DNA from: Microglena sp. YARC
Taxonomy: Eukaryota; Chlorophyta; Chlorophyceae; Chlamydomonadales; Chlamydomonadaceae
Length of the DNA: 64,000 bases
Direction of reading: 5' to 3'
Assembly: GCA_022414725.1 (NCBI GenBank)
Contig: CM039462.1
Location: 176,476,679-176,540,678 of the forward strand
Shown one piece after another: positions 50,665 through 61,598 of this stretch. The position numbers and the translations under genes are program-made. Under the pieces are notes generated by a model. That model was not told the DNA's origin. It worked only from the letters and a program-made list of their open reading frames with translations, and did no database searches. Every line of letters begins with the position of its first letter. Within the stretch, counting starts at the first letter, position 1.

Positions 50665-52130
50665 AGTAGCTTTAGAATTGGCGGTACAGAGTCAGCTATG
50701 CAGAGTTGGCGGTATAGAGACAGCTATGCAGAGTTTGCGGTACAGATGCAGGTATGCAAAGTTGACGGTATAGAGTCAGCTATGCAGAGTTGGCGGTACC
50801 GATGCAGCTATGCAAAGTAGGCGGTACAGAGTCAGCTATGCAAAGTTTGCGGTACAGAGTCAGCTATGCAGAGTTGGCGGTACAGAGACAGCTATGAATG
50901 TTGGCGGTTCAGATGCAGCTATGCAGAGTTGGCGGTACAGAGACAGGTATACAGAGTTGGCAGTACAGAGACAGCTATGCAGAGTTGGCGGTACAGAGTC
51001 AGCTATGCAGAGTTGGCGGTACAGATACAGCTATGCCAAGTTGACGGTACAGAGACAGCTATGCAGAGTTGGCGGTGCAGAGTCAGCTATGCAAAGTTGG
51101 CGGTACAGATGCAGCTATGCCAAGTTGACGGTACAGAGACAGCTATGCAGAGTTGGCGGTACAGAGTCAGCTATGCAGAGTGGGCGGTACAGATGCAGCT
51201 ATGCAAATTTGACGGTATAGAGACAGCTATACAGAGTTGGCAGTACAGAGGCAGCTATGCAGAGTTGGCGGTACAGAGTCAGCTATGCAGAGCTGGCCGT
51301 ACAGAGACAGCTATGCAGAGTTGGCGGTACAGAGGCAGCTTCGCAAAGTTGGCGGTAAAGATGCAGCTATGCGAAGTTGACGGTACAGAGACAGCTATGC
51401 AGAGTTGGCGGTACAGAGTCAGCTATGCAGAGCTGGCCGTACAGAGACAGCTATGCAGAGTTGGCGGTACAGAGGCAGCTTTGCAGAGTTGGCGGTACAG
51501 ATGCAGCTATGCAAAGTTGACGGTACAGAGACAGCTATGCAGAGTTGGCGGTACAGAGTCAGCTATGCAAAGTTGCCGGTACAGAGTCAGCTATGCAGAG
51601 CTGGCCGTACAGAGACAGCTATGCAGAGTTGGCGGTACAGAGTTGGTGGTACAGAGTCAGCTTTGCAGAGTTGGGGGTACAGATGCAGCTATGCGAAGTT
51701 GACGGTACAGAGACAGCTATGCAGAGTAGGCGGTACAGAGTCAGCTACACAGAGTTGGCGGTACAGAGACAGCTATGCAGAGTTGGCGGTACAGAGTCAG
51801 CTATGCAGAGTTGGCGGTACAGAGACAGCTATGCAGAGTTGGCGGTACAGAGTCAGCTATGCAGAGTTGGCGGTACAGAGACAGCTAAACAGAGTTGGCG
51901 GTACAAAGTCAGCTATGCAAAAATTGTGGTACAGAGACAGCTATGCACAGTTGGCGGTACCGAGACAGCTATACAGAGTTTGCGGTACAAAGTCAGCTAT
52001 GCAAAAATGGCGGTACAGAGACAGCTATGCAGAGTTGGCGGTACAGAGTCAGTCATTTAAAGTTGGGGTGACAGAGAAAGCTATGCAGAGGTTGGTACAG
52101 AATCAGCTATGCAGAGATTGCGGTACAGGC
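50665..52130. repeat. 28-bp minisatellite, ~50 copies
   Basis: Copies of agttggcggtacagagtcag with ctatgcag. Common variants are gacagctatgc, gatgcagctatgc and ttgacgg. The unit is not a multiple of three, so the open frames cycle through one 28-residue pattern and are not evidence for a protein. Confidence 0.95.
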
Positions 52131-52174
52131 TGGGGCTCAGGATTTTGGTTACAGGAAGGAGCATCAATTGCACT

Positions 52175-52347
52175 CAGGGTACTACTTCTTGCCAAATTGG
52201 TCAGCGCTTAAAGCGCACATACGTCAAATTGGCCAGCGCTTTTTAGTGCAAAAAACGCAAAAACTGCGCGCTGCGCCCACAGGGAGTTGGAAAAACTGCG
52301 CGAAACGCGCAGAGGGGCTTAAAAAGGCAGCGCTTAGTAGTACCCTG
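52175..52347 (+). mobile_element. hAT-type MITE, copy B4
   Basis: 173 bp from cagggtactacttcttgcc to gcttagtagtaccctg. Flanked by attgcact (52167-52174) and gttgcact (52348-52355), 7 of 8 matching. Interior gccagcgctttttagtgcaa and ctgcgcgctgcgcccacagg as in the other copies. Confidence 0.85.
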
Positions 52348-52574
52348 GTTGCACTGTCTTTTTATGCGACGCGTCCCCACTCTGTCCCCAATCCGTCCAG
52401 TGGGACGCAAGGGTCCTGTGTAATATTTCCTAAATTAGTCGACCCCCCCCCCCCCCCAAACCCCACCAGCTCTGCACTTTATGCTCCGTAAGTTTTGAGG
52501 GGTAGCGCATCCCACTGGTGACATCCCAAGTCGCTTTATTTTGCGACGCATCACTCGAAGATAACATACCATTT

Positions 52575-53040
52575 AATTGCTTAGGTCACACACACAACCC
52601 CTCAACTCACACCAACCCCTCACCTCACCTCACCTCACCCACCCCACCCACCCCCACCCCACCCACACCCACCCCCACCCCCACCCCACCCACCTCCACC
52701 CCACCCTCCTCACCCCCACCCCACCTCACCCCCACCCCACCCTCACCCCCACCCCACCACACCCACCCACCCCCCACCACACCCCACCCCACCCTCACCC
52801 ACCCACCCACCCCCACCCCACCCTACCCCACCCCACCCCACCCACCCCACCCCACCCCACCCCACCCCACCCCACCCCTCCTCACCCCACCGCGCTCACC
52901 CCACCCACCTCACCCCCACCCCACCTCACCCCCCACCCCACCCCACCCCACCCCACCCCGCCTCACCCCCACCCCCCCCACCCCACCCCGCCTCACCCCC
53001 ACCCCACCTCACCCCCACCCACCCCACCTCACCCCCACCC
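52575..53040. repeat. CCCCACC-rich low-complexity tract
   Basis: About 460 bp of strand-biased caccccaccccacccccacc. The Pro/His/Thr frames here are by-products. Confidence 0.95.
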
Positions 53041-53042
53041 CA

Positions 53043-53219
53043 GGCAACCACTTGCCTCCCGCCCAGTTCCATAAGGCCATGCCAACCCCAAAAACTCTAA
53101 GGTGGCTAGGGCTGGATGATAAGGGCGTGATACAAGACATGCGTGGGTGCCAGCTCAGCTGCAGGACAAGAGGAGGAGAACATAGAGGTGCTGAGAGTCC
53201 TGACACAAGCTGGTCTTAG
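53043..53219 (+). CDS. Possible terminal exon of unidentified protein
   Basis: Acceptor cacccccaccccag is followed by an open frame reading NHLPPAQFHKAMPTPKTLRW then LGLDDKGVIQDMRG and ending SPDTSWS with TAG. It looks protein-like and the pyrimidine tract is strong, but no domain is recognised. It requires a phase-1 donor, whereas the donor at 49235 is phase 0, so a link to the Lys/Ala gene would need another exon. Confidence 0.3.
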   Translation, partial: GNHLPPAQFHKAMPTPKTLRWLGLDDKGVIQDMRGCQLSCRTRGGEHRGAESPDTSWS

Positions 53220-53339
53220 GCCTGGACAGGTAAATTGAATTGGTTGAAGCTTAATGTTCCTATCTAGGGTAGGCCAAATAGCGTAAAAATAAAAGTAAAA
53301 ATACTTCCCCCATGGCAACAGGTAAGACTATACAGAAAA

Positions 53340-53432
53340 ACGTTGACGAACTGAACCCCAAACAATCGTTTTACCGACAGGGGCCCTGAGTTTGTGCAAC
53401 AGTGATACTTTAATTATACAATATAATGAAAT
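53340..53432 (+). repeat. Dispersed repeat E, copy 2
   Basis: gaactgaaccccaaacaatc, accgacaggggccctgagtt and taattatacaatataat match 28240-28325. Confidence 0.6.
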
Positions 53433-54142
53433 TCTTATCTTATCTGGGATGATCATTTAAATGTGCGATTATTATGGCATTTTTTTCATTGTATTATTGC
53501 TAATTAGGTATTTCCATCCTTCGAAGGAATCGTGATTCATGACCAGGTAATGCTGGATACTTTATACACCAACTCTAGTTCATTTTTCATTTTCCTATTA
53601 TACGGGTTCTATCCTATATAGGACATTCTAATATGAAATGCATTTCATCTCCTACCTCTCTTCTACCGTCAACCACCATAACACAGCTCCTGCAAATTTT
53701 GCCAGAACGATTATGTATGTAACGTTCTTGTCCCCCCCCACACACACACCCCACCCCACCTCACCCCCCTCCCCCCCCACCCCCACCCCATCCCTAAGGA
53801 CCTACATGATCCCCTTCTTTCCCCTACATCTTCCTGCCCCCCATCCCCACCCCCTCCATACAAACTCTCAAACTTCTCCCCCCGTAACTCCCCTACCCAC
53901 ACACACCACCCAGCCATCTCCACCCTCGCTCGGCGCTCCCCTCCCTCTCCTCCCACACACACATACAAACACACGCACAGCCATTTCCATTACCTCTTCC
54001 CCTTCAATGTAGCTGGGGCCTATATCACACACACATACACCATTCCAACCTAAGTTTCCCCAGCCAGACCCACAGTATCCCCTACTTTTCTCGACCTCTA
54101 CCTGCATCCACACAAACTATACTCCTCCCCCCTCCCCCCCCC

Positions 54143-54173
<31 letters not shown>

Positions 54174-54470
54174 AAACACATACCCACACACAAACATACA
54201 TGCATACAGCCGCACCCACATAGGGTGAGCCTCCGTTTAGTTTCCACCATCGACCCTCCCCCCCCACCCTCCCTTCCCCCAACCACCGACACACACACAC
54301 TTACCCCCCTACCCGCTCCCTACCCGGTAGCCCAGGGATTCATTTTTCCGCTATCCGTAGCGATCGCTACTTTTGACCCCGTTTTAGAGAAATTCTGGCT
54401 GTATGAAGGTAAACAAAAAAAAAGTAATTTTGTTTTGTACCTAGAATAGCCCTGATAAGCTACAAAACGC
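53433..54470. other. No gene; C-rich and CA-rich tracts
   Basis: From 53640 to 54320 the strand is C-rich, with a C31 run and CA array at 54128-54176. The first 200 bases are AT-rich and unremarkable. Confidence 0.55.
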
Positions 54471-54503
54471 TGTAAAGCTATAAAAGCTATACAGAGCACT
54501 AAA

Positions 54504-54785
54504 ATGCTGTCCCTGGAGGAGGCCTACAACCTTAAAGCTAGAAAAAACCCACTTTCAGATTTGAAAAACAATCACTGCCGTAGCGTGGGCTTTGCGTATG
54601 CAGAAATAGGGGATGAGGTGCAGATTGCATTTGACACATACAAACAACTTGCTAATACTCAGATGTTGATATTAATAAGAGCACCAAACCTTGAACCTTG
54701 TCTAATTGCAAAGCTAAACACCTGTAGCTTCCGCTTCTCGTGCAGTGGCCGAGTTGGGAAAAATCTGCCATTCAGTCAACACTAG
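54504..54785 (+). CDS. Unidentified open frame, 93 residues
   Basis: Begins MLSLEEAYNLKARKNP and contains SVGFAYAEIGDEVQIAF. Composition is protein-like and not low-complexity. TATAAAA lies 25 bp upstream, too close for an ordinary promoter. The downstream part (54785-55205) has two more open stretches with a duplicated segment (cgcatagtgcttg, ggatcagcgcg at 54830 and 55017). No family is recognised; it may be an element remnant or exons of a small gene. Confidence 0.3.
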   Translation: MLSLEEAYNLKARKNPLSDLKNNHCRSVGFAYAEIGDEVQIAFDTYKQLANTQMLILIRAPNLEPCLIAKLNTCSFRFSCSGRVGKNLPFSQH

Positions 54786-55284
54786 GTACAGTGAAATCCG
54801 CCGCGGCATATTTCACGATAGTCAATACAACGCATAGTGCTTGTATGTATGGGATCAGCGCGTTACATTACCGTGTCATCCACAGGCCATTGCTGGCCCA
54901 TGTACAAGCCCGCTCCACAACATCTGGGAGGGATCTTCCAACAAATGCTTAGAAAAATAAAGAAATGCTTAAACAATGAAGAAACATTGAAGTGCGCATT
55001 GCACTCCATAGAAAACGCATAGTGCTTGCATGTATGTATGGGATCAGCGCGGAGGGGGCGGCATGGACATGGCGACCTGAAGAAAGTCAAATAGCTTACA
55101 ACAACTGGCTGCCAATCATGACGGATGCGATGCGATGCGATGGCATGGCGGAGGTGTGCTTGCATGGGATGAATGGTGGCAACGCTTGCATGCAGATAGA
55201 GCAAACCTGATCATTTGCACTTACCGACCAGGTTGGCTGACGCCGCGCCACTTTCTGTTTGCGATGATGTCCTTGCAAAGTAGA

Positions 55285-55800
55285 TGAAAAAGTGTATTTT
55301 GTTATTTATAGATATATTTGTAATATATATTTATATATATTTTTTGTTATTTATATATAATATATTCATATAGATATCCAGAAGTCCTTAAAGTCCCAAA
55401 TAGAAAAAAGGTGTGTGTAACAGGTCCGTACATTTCTCAAAATGTGCGGAATTAAATTTTGAGTAGCTCATATTGCTTGTGAATCAGTCACCTACACGAT
55501 ATGATATGTTTGGGATTTGAATTTTTTTTTTTTCTCTCTCTGATTGAAACTATAGTACCTCATAGTTGCTTGTGATTGCATCACAAACTGGCGCAACTAT
55601 TTCCTGTCCACATTCGCCTCTGCCTTGATGATAAGTAGGGAACGGCAATATATCATATGATATCATGTCATCATATGATTTCATATGATGACGACAGTCT
55701 AAAGTTACCATTTACATACAATATCATATGATGCAATTTGTATGATATCATATGACATCATACTCGCCTTTGGTCAGTATCATATGAGTTGCCGGTCCCT
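55285..55800. other. AT-rich stretch with clustered atcatatgat palindromes
   Basis: (tatt)n-like sequence at 55285-55370, then at 55650-55790 six or more copies of atcatatgat or atatcatatgat, which are self-complementary. No gene is seen. Confidence 0.7.
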
Positions 55801-55814
55801 AAATTGATAAGTGC

Positions 55815-56338
55815 CCTCTTTTTCACAAAGCACAGGATGGAGCTGGCCATATCCTTGCTGGGTGCAGCCACCCTGTATTCAAAGTCCTGGATATTAACAG
55901 ATATAAAATGGCGGTCCAACTCATCCAAAAGGCAGTAGCCAAAGGGTCTCTGGGGGCCCTCCCCGTGTACATGGATGCAGGCACATGCGAGGCGACAACC
56001 GACATCAGCACCCTCGACCCCCAACCACCCTCAACCCCCAACCCCCCACCCCCAACCACCCTCAAACCCATGATCTTCCCCAAACCACATGCGATATATA
56101 CAGGCCTGACCTCCTCATTGACGACGAATCCAAACCAATAAAAGCCTACCTAGTTGAACTGGGCTACTGCTCAGACACTAACCACCAGGTCAAATTCCTT
56201 GAAAAGAGCGTCCAGCATAAGGAACTCCAACGTATCCTTAAACAACTAGGATTCCTTGTCTACTACCTAGTCTGCATCATAGGTACCACCTGTATCATAC
56301 CCATCACACCTATTACCAATCTCTCCAACTTTGGGTAG
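55815..56338 (+). mobile_element. LINE fragment, C-terminal part, frameshifted
   Basis: First frame reads HKAQDGAGHILAGCSHPVFK and later AVAKGSLGALPVYMDAG. After a frameshift near 56095 a second frame reads RPDLLIDDESKPIKAYLVEL then GYCSDTNHQVKFLEKSVQHK, ending LSNFG and TAG. The order H-x-L-GC-x-HP, KGSLGA, RPD-x-L, VEL-x-YC-x-DT, Q-x-L-x(n)-QH is the recurrent carboxyl end of LINE-type reverse transcriptase proteins in algae. The polymerase core is missing. The copy is dead. Confidence 0.6.
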
Positions 56339-56347
56339 GGATCAGTC

Positions 56348-56524
56348 CAAGGTACTTCCATTGACCAAATTGGCCAGTGCTTTAGCGCACTTGAAAACAA
56401 AAAAACTGCGCTTTGTAGTCCAAAAAGCGCAAACATTGCTTGCTGCGCCCACATAGGGGTGCAAAAAACTGCGCAAAACGCGCAGTGGGGCTCAAAAAAG
56501 CAGTGCGGGCTTGGAAGTACCCTG
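56348..56524 (+). mobile_element. hAT-type MITE, copy B5
   Basis: 177 bp from caaggtacttcca to tggaagtaccctg. Flanked by gatcagtc (56340-56347) and gatcggtc (56525-56532), 7 of 8 matching. Inserted 9 bp after the stop of the LINE fragment, so it is younger than that insertion. Confidence 0.85.
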
Positions 56525-56544
56525 GATCGGTCCATCATTCTCGA

Positions 56545-56672
56545 CACACGTCGCATGAAGGAGTCCCTACCGCCTGAAGGGTGACACTTCTTATTACTGC
56601 CATGGTGACTTTCCCCAGCTGTGGCGTACAGGAGGGTCCCCTTAACACCACGCCTCTCTAGGCGTTATCTTT
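56545..56672 (+). mobile_element. tRNA-derived SINE, 3' fragment
   Basis: Only the body and tail remain: ctgccatggtgactttcccc, gtccccttaacaccacgcct and ctctaggcgttat. It adjoins the MITE as copy 1 does at 18305. Confidence 0.6.
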
Positions 56673-57480
56673 TTTTCCGCCTCCGCCCACAAGCAGCCAA
56701 GTATGGAAGGTCTTTGGCAGTACACAAGATGTATAGAAATGGGGGAACAAAGTCGAAGTGTGTCGTACATGTGATCTCCGAAGTACAATTGTACGCTTGA
56801 CAAAAGACTCATAGAACCCCAGGGATTTTTGTTCATATAAAACAGAGGAAATCTTGTTCCTTTTTATTTTTCCCCTCCTTTTTCACTCCCAAAACAGGAT
56901 CCTTATTCCGATTTTGGTCGATTTGGGTCATTTTTAGTCAATTTCAGTAAAGAAAAAAAAAGTTTCTTATTCCGGCAATTTGGGAAAAAATGGGGTCTCG
57001 TATTCCGATCGGAATGTACCGGTATTCCGGAAAACAATCTTCCTGTATCAAACCCCTGCTTGGCGGTCAAAGGCTGCACTCAAGCCTTGGGTCTTGGAAT
57101 GCACTGGAATAGCTGTACAACTGACAATTCCCCTTCCAATGTGACTATTCCAACCCGCACCGAAATCAGTGAAGCCGGACTAGGCTATGGGGACATTGAA
57201 AAGACAGTCAAACCCTGATAATTCACCGCCCAACCTCAACGCAAAATTTTACTTTGGATGTGTAAGTTTAGAGACAATGTGAAAAAGTTGTTTACATTTT
57301 ATTATAAAGTGGGAATTTAATTTGTAGTTGTATTTTTTCTTAATGAAAGGATTTGACACGCTAGGAAGCAAACCTGACACCCCAAATTATGCAATGTAGG
57401 CTGTGCGGCTACACTATGCAATGCAATATAGGCTGTGCAGCTCTGTACACAGGCTATGACACATGACATATTTAAATAAT
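56673..57480. other. No recognisable feature
   Basis: AT-moderate sequence with short internal similarities (tattccgatcggaatgtacc region) but no open frame, repeat array or splice-bounded coding stretch that I can support. Confidence 0.5.
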
Positions 57481-57486
57481 CATTGT

Positions 57487-57655
57487 TTAGGGATTGTGTT
57501 CACTGTAGCGTACTGCCTGAACGCTGACTTAGGGATTGTGTTCACTGTAGCGTACTGCCTGAACGCTGACTTAGGGATTGTGTTCACTGTAGCGTACTGC
57601 CTGAACGCTGACTTAGGGATTGTGTTCACTGTAGCGTACTGCCCGAACGCTGACT
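57487..57655. repeat. 42-bp tandem repeat, four copies
   Basis: Near-perfect copies of ttagggattgtgttcactgt with agcgtactgcctgaacgctg. The unit is a multiple of three and stays open, but no gene is suggested. Confidence 0.95.
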
Positions 57656-57659
57656 TAAA

Positions 57660-57868
57660 AAAACATATGCACTTAGAAACTTAGAAAGTTATAAACTTAA
57701 AACTTAGAAACTTGGAAACTTTAGATATAAAGCTTCCAAGTTTTAAACTTTAAGTAAGATTTAAAGTTTCCAAGTTTCTACACTTGAAGTTTCCAAGTTT
57801 CTAAACTTGGAAACTTAAGATATAAAGTTTCCATGTCCTCTCTCATAAGACTTATGAGAGAGGACATG
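57660..57868. repeat. Inverted-repeat cluster ending in a perfect 37-bp palindrome
   Basis: Repeated and inverted copies of aaacttggaaacttt and aaagtttccaagttt (57690-57830) lead into 57832-57868: catgtcctctctcataag, a, cttatgagagaggacatg. That is an 18-bp perfect stem with a single central base. Confidence 0.85.
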
Positions 57869-58047
57869 CACAACAATGCTACCAAAAGTACCATTTGAAA
57901 ATACTATCTTTTGATCAGAGTAGGTTCTGTCCCACTTATGCTTACATCTGTTCTTGTGACTGGAGGGTGTAGACGCAATCCATATGTACCAACACACCTT
58001 ATATTTTGCAATATTCGTTTTAAATCTAACAATAACATTAATGTCTT

Positions 58048-58175
58048 ATTTATGTCTGTATTTCTATGTGCATATATGTCTGTATTTCCATGTGCATATA
58101 TGTCTGTATTTCCATGTGCATATATGTCTGTATTTCCATGTGCATAAATGTCTGTATTTCAATGTGCATATATTT
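58048..58175. repeat. 24-bp repeat, five copies
   Basis: Copies of gtgcatatatgtctgtattt with ccat, just upstream of the first recognised mTERF exon. Confidence 0.9.
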
Positions 58176-58228
58176 TGATGCATGAATTACAAGAGTAACT
58201 TAATGTGTATATTACTAATATGTTCCAG

Positions 58229-58396
58229 CACAACCCTCAGGTGATGCATCTACTACAGAAGTACCCCCCTGTCCTATTGATGCGTCCGGCCAGTCTGGCG
58301 CAGAGGCTCGCCCGCCTTGCAAACATGGGCTTCCCCCCAGGGAGCGATGGGGGGCCTCTGTTGAAAGTCCCGATGATACTCAAAGCCTCGCTTCAG
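58229..58396 (+). CDS. mTERF exon a
   Basis: Acceptor atgttccag, donor gtatgc, 56 codons. Begins HNPQVMHLLQKYPPVLLMRP. The donor is followed within 10 bases by a CA microsatellite (58403-58484). Confidence 0.7.
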
Positions 58397-58428
58397 GTAT
58401 GCCACACACACACACACACACACACACA

Positions 58429-58486
<58 letters not shown>

Positions 58487-58548
58487 GTTGAGGGACCCGA
58501 TCTTACTCGCCTCCTCACTGCAGGTATGCCCCCCCCCCTACGCACGCA

Positions 58549-58581
<33 letters not shown>

Positions 58582-60385
58582 CACTTTACTCATCCACCAT
58601 ACACTCTCCCCATTATGTATTTATAATTATAAATAATGAGTACTTACATTTTGTTGTATTCTCCCCCCCTTTACTCACACACCACACACACTCCCTTCAA
58701 GCTCCTCCTCCCTGTTGAACTTTGCCACGTGGCTCCCTTACCCTCCCCCTTATCAAGCCCCCCACCCCACTCCGACCCTTCTTTTTGCACTATTCATTTT
58801 GTAATTTTCAAGAATGAGCACAGAAGATGATTTATTGGCCCCCCCTTTACTCCGCACCACACACACTCCCTTCCCCTCCCCTTATCAAGCTCCTCCTCTC
58901 CTCCTCCCTGCAGTTCAAATTGAACTTGAACTTAGTTACTTGGCTCCAGCCTTTAAGGCTGCTTTCTGTCTTCAGCAGTAAAGTAATAAGTAAAGTAATC
59001 AGTTGAAATCAAAGCATAATTATGAAACTGTGCTTGATAGATCCAATTGCTTCATGCAATCTCTTGATACCGGTACGCAAAAGTAACTTATCATGACCTT
59101 TTACCTCTGTATTGTTCATAATATGTTTTGTGTGTCTACTCCCCTCCTCACGTCAGTTCAACATTGTGGAGTGGTTGACAGCCAAGGGCTTTCCTGATCC
59201 CCTGATCCGAAGGATGATCCTGAACAGTCCCACCTTGTTGATGTACACCCCCGGGCTCCTAGGTCATATGTTGGAGTACGTGGCTTGGGTTGTGGGGTCT
59301 AAGGACTCTGCAATCAAATTTTTGTCGAAGCGGCCAAAGATTTTTGGAAGTCGGCCGACCAGCATCCATGCTAAGCTGTTGATGCTGAAGGTGTTGGTTG
59401 GCTGCAGCCCCTCCTTGATGCTCACTAGGTGGGTGACAGCCTGACAGGCCCCTAATTTAAGATCCTAAATAGGCCCTACATAGATAGCTGTCAAATTGTT
59501 CGTTGACCAAGCAGCCATCCAGTTTTGGGACACTCCCGTCGAGCATCCATGCTAAGCTGTGGTCCACTAGCAACATGAGGGTTTGATTGCCACATGGGTT
59601 GTTAGCTGAGTCTGGGATGCTCACTGTCTTCCAATTCCAAGTCCCCCTGTGATACCCATGGGAAGCAGGGAGCTTACTAATCCGATGAACAATCAAGAGT
59701 AATGATATCCATGCTAAGCTGTTGATGCTGACAGAGTTGGTTGGCTGCAGCCCCTCATTGATGCTCACTAGGTAGGTGGCTAGCCCCTAGTTTATGATCC
59801 TAAATAGTTCATCCTAGTTGGTCTAGTAGTGCTCATCAGCCCCCCCAATCACCCCCCCACACACACCATCACCACCACACACACACACAAGCTTCAAGCT
59901 GAGCATTGAATGCAGGCAGGTGTTGCTCATCAGCTCCACCACTCACCCCACCAACACCACCACCACGACCACCACACACACGCATTTCTGCGCATGCACG
60001 CTGACGCAGTTGGTTGGTTGCAGCCAGTCCTTGATCCTCACATACCTAGGGAAAGGCAACTAATAGTTTGTGCTTGAAAAACTAATACCATCATAAAAAA
60101 GTGCTGAGGCACCCTTCTGCAGACCCCCCCCCCCCCCCCCCCCCCCCCCTGGCTCCGGAACCCACTCCGGAATGTTTGAAACATAGAAATCATCATCATC
60201 AATGTTACATTGTTTTGGTGGGGCTTGGGGGTCAGTCAGTCAGTCAGTCAAAATAAAGTCAGTAAAAAAAGTCAGTCAAAAAACCCAGTCAAAAAAAGTC
60301 AGTCAAAAAGAAGAAGAAGTGAACTGCCATGAGGTCTCTCTCTGTACGTCGTTGTACACATGTTGGTTAGGGCGTTGTGTGTGTG

Positions 60386-60427
<42 letters not shown>

Positions 60428-61563
60428 ATGGACCCCCCCCCCCCCCCCCCCCCCCCCTGCCCCGCCCTCCCTCCTCTGCCCTCCCTCCTCTGCCCTCCCC
60501 CCTCTGCCCTGGGCATAACATGTGGTGTATCTGTACCCCGATAGCATAAATGGACTGGTATTAAGTAGAGGAACACTACTTCCACTCCCATGTCATTCTG
60601 AAGGCTAAAAAAAAAATGCCTGGAAAGCAGGGGGCTAAAGGGGTCGTAAGCCCCGAAACCATCGAAAAACCCGAAAAAATTGTCGGGGGGGGGGGGGGGG
60701 GGGGAGATATCGACCCCTCAAAAGGGGGGGGGGGGGGGGGGGGGGGTCCGACGGCTTTCAGAAATATCCTCTGGTGAAAACTGTTAGAGGCCAAAATTTC
60801 ATCAGGAATCGGTCTCTGATAAAATTGAGCAGACGTATGACACAAGCTCGACGAGATCTTTCCGAATCCACGCTTGCTTCCGACAACGAGTAAATATGGA
60901 GGCGTGATCCTCTAGATCCAAGTCGAGGCACCTGCCAGGCTGGCAGATCCTGGTACAGAAGTCGAGCCGGTTTCGGAAATATCTTCGTAACTTCCTCATC
61001 AGACGGAATCTGACGAAGTTAAGCATACTCACGAAACTGGTTCGACGAGAGCATTCCGAATCCGCGCTTGTTTTCGAGACCGAGTAAATGTGTCGTGGTA
61101 GTGCTCGAGTAGTGACCTCCACAGGTTCCAAGTACACCAAGTGTGAAAGTTGAGTCAAAACAGAAACTCAATATTTCATCCCCAAACTGCTTGGGTATAA
61201 GGAGAGGACTTAGGCATGCAACTTAGGCTTAACATAACCTTTAAGTTCTCAAACACCAACACTAGCTTGCCCAGCTCAGAATCAGGACTAAGAAAGGGTG
61301 TTTGCTTGACCGTGTTGTGAAACTTAAATAAAATCCAAATTTAAGACCACAAATGGATAGAGCTTATCGAAAGGATCACTATAGACACTACTTTGACCCC
61401 CTAATTATAATTCCTGAAGGAGATATGGGCCTTTGGGGGGGGGGGGGGGGGGGGGGTAAGGCAGATTTAAAAAACTTCCGACGTAGGTATATGAAAAAAC
61501 AACTTCCTAAGGGCCCCCTGCTGGAAGATACCTAATTTTTTGAAATTCCTGATTTTTCCCTCG

Positions 61564-61598
<35 letters not shown>

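Noticed and set aside
50810..52211. Repeat proteins of 136-278 residues from the 28-bp array
   Set aside because: The unit is not a multiple of three and the frames simply rotate through one pattern. No flanking unique coding sequence.
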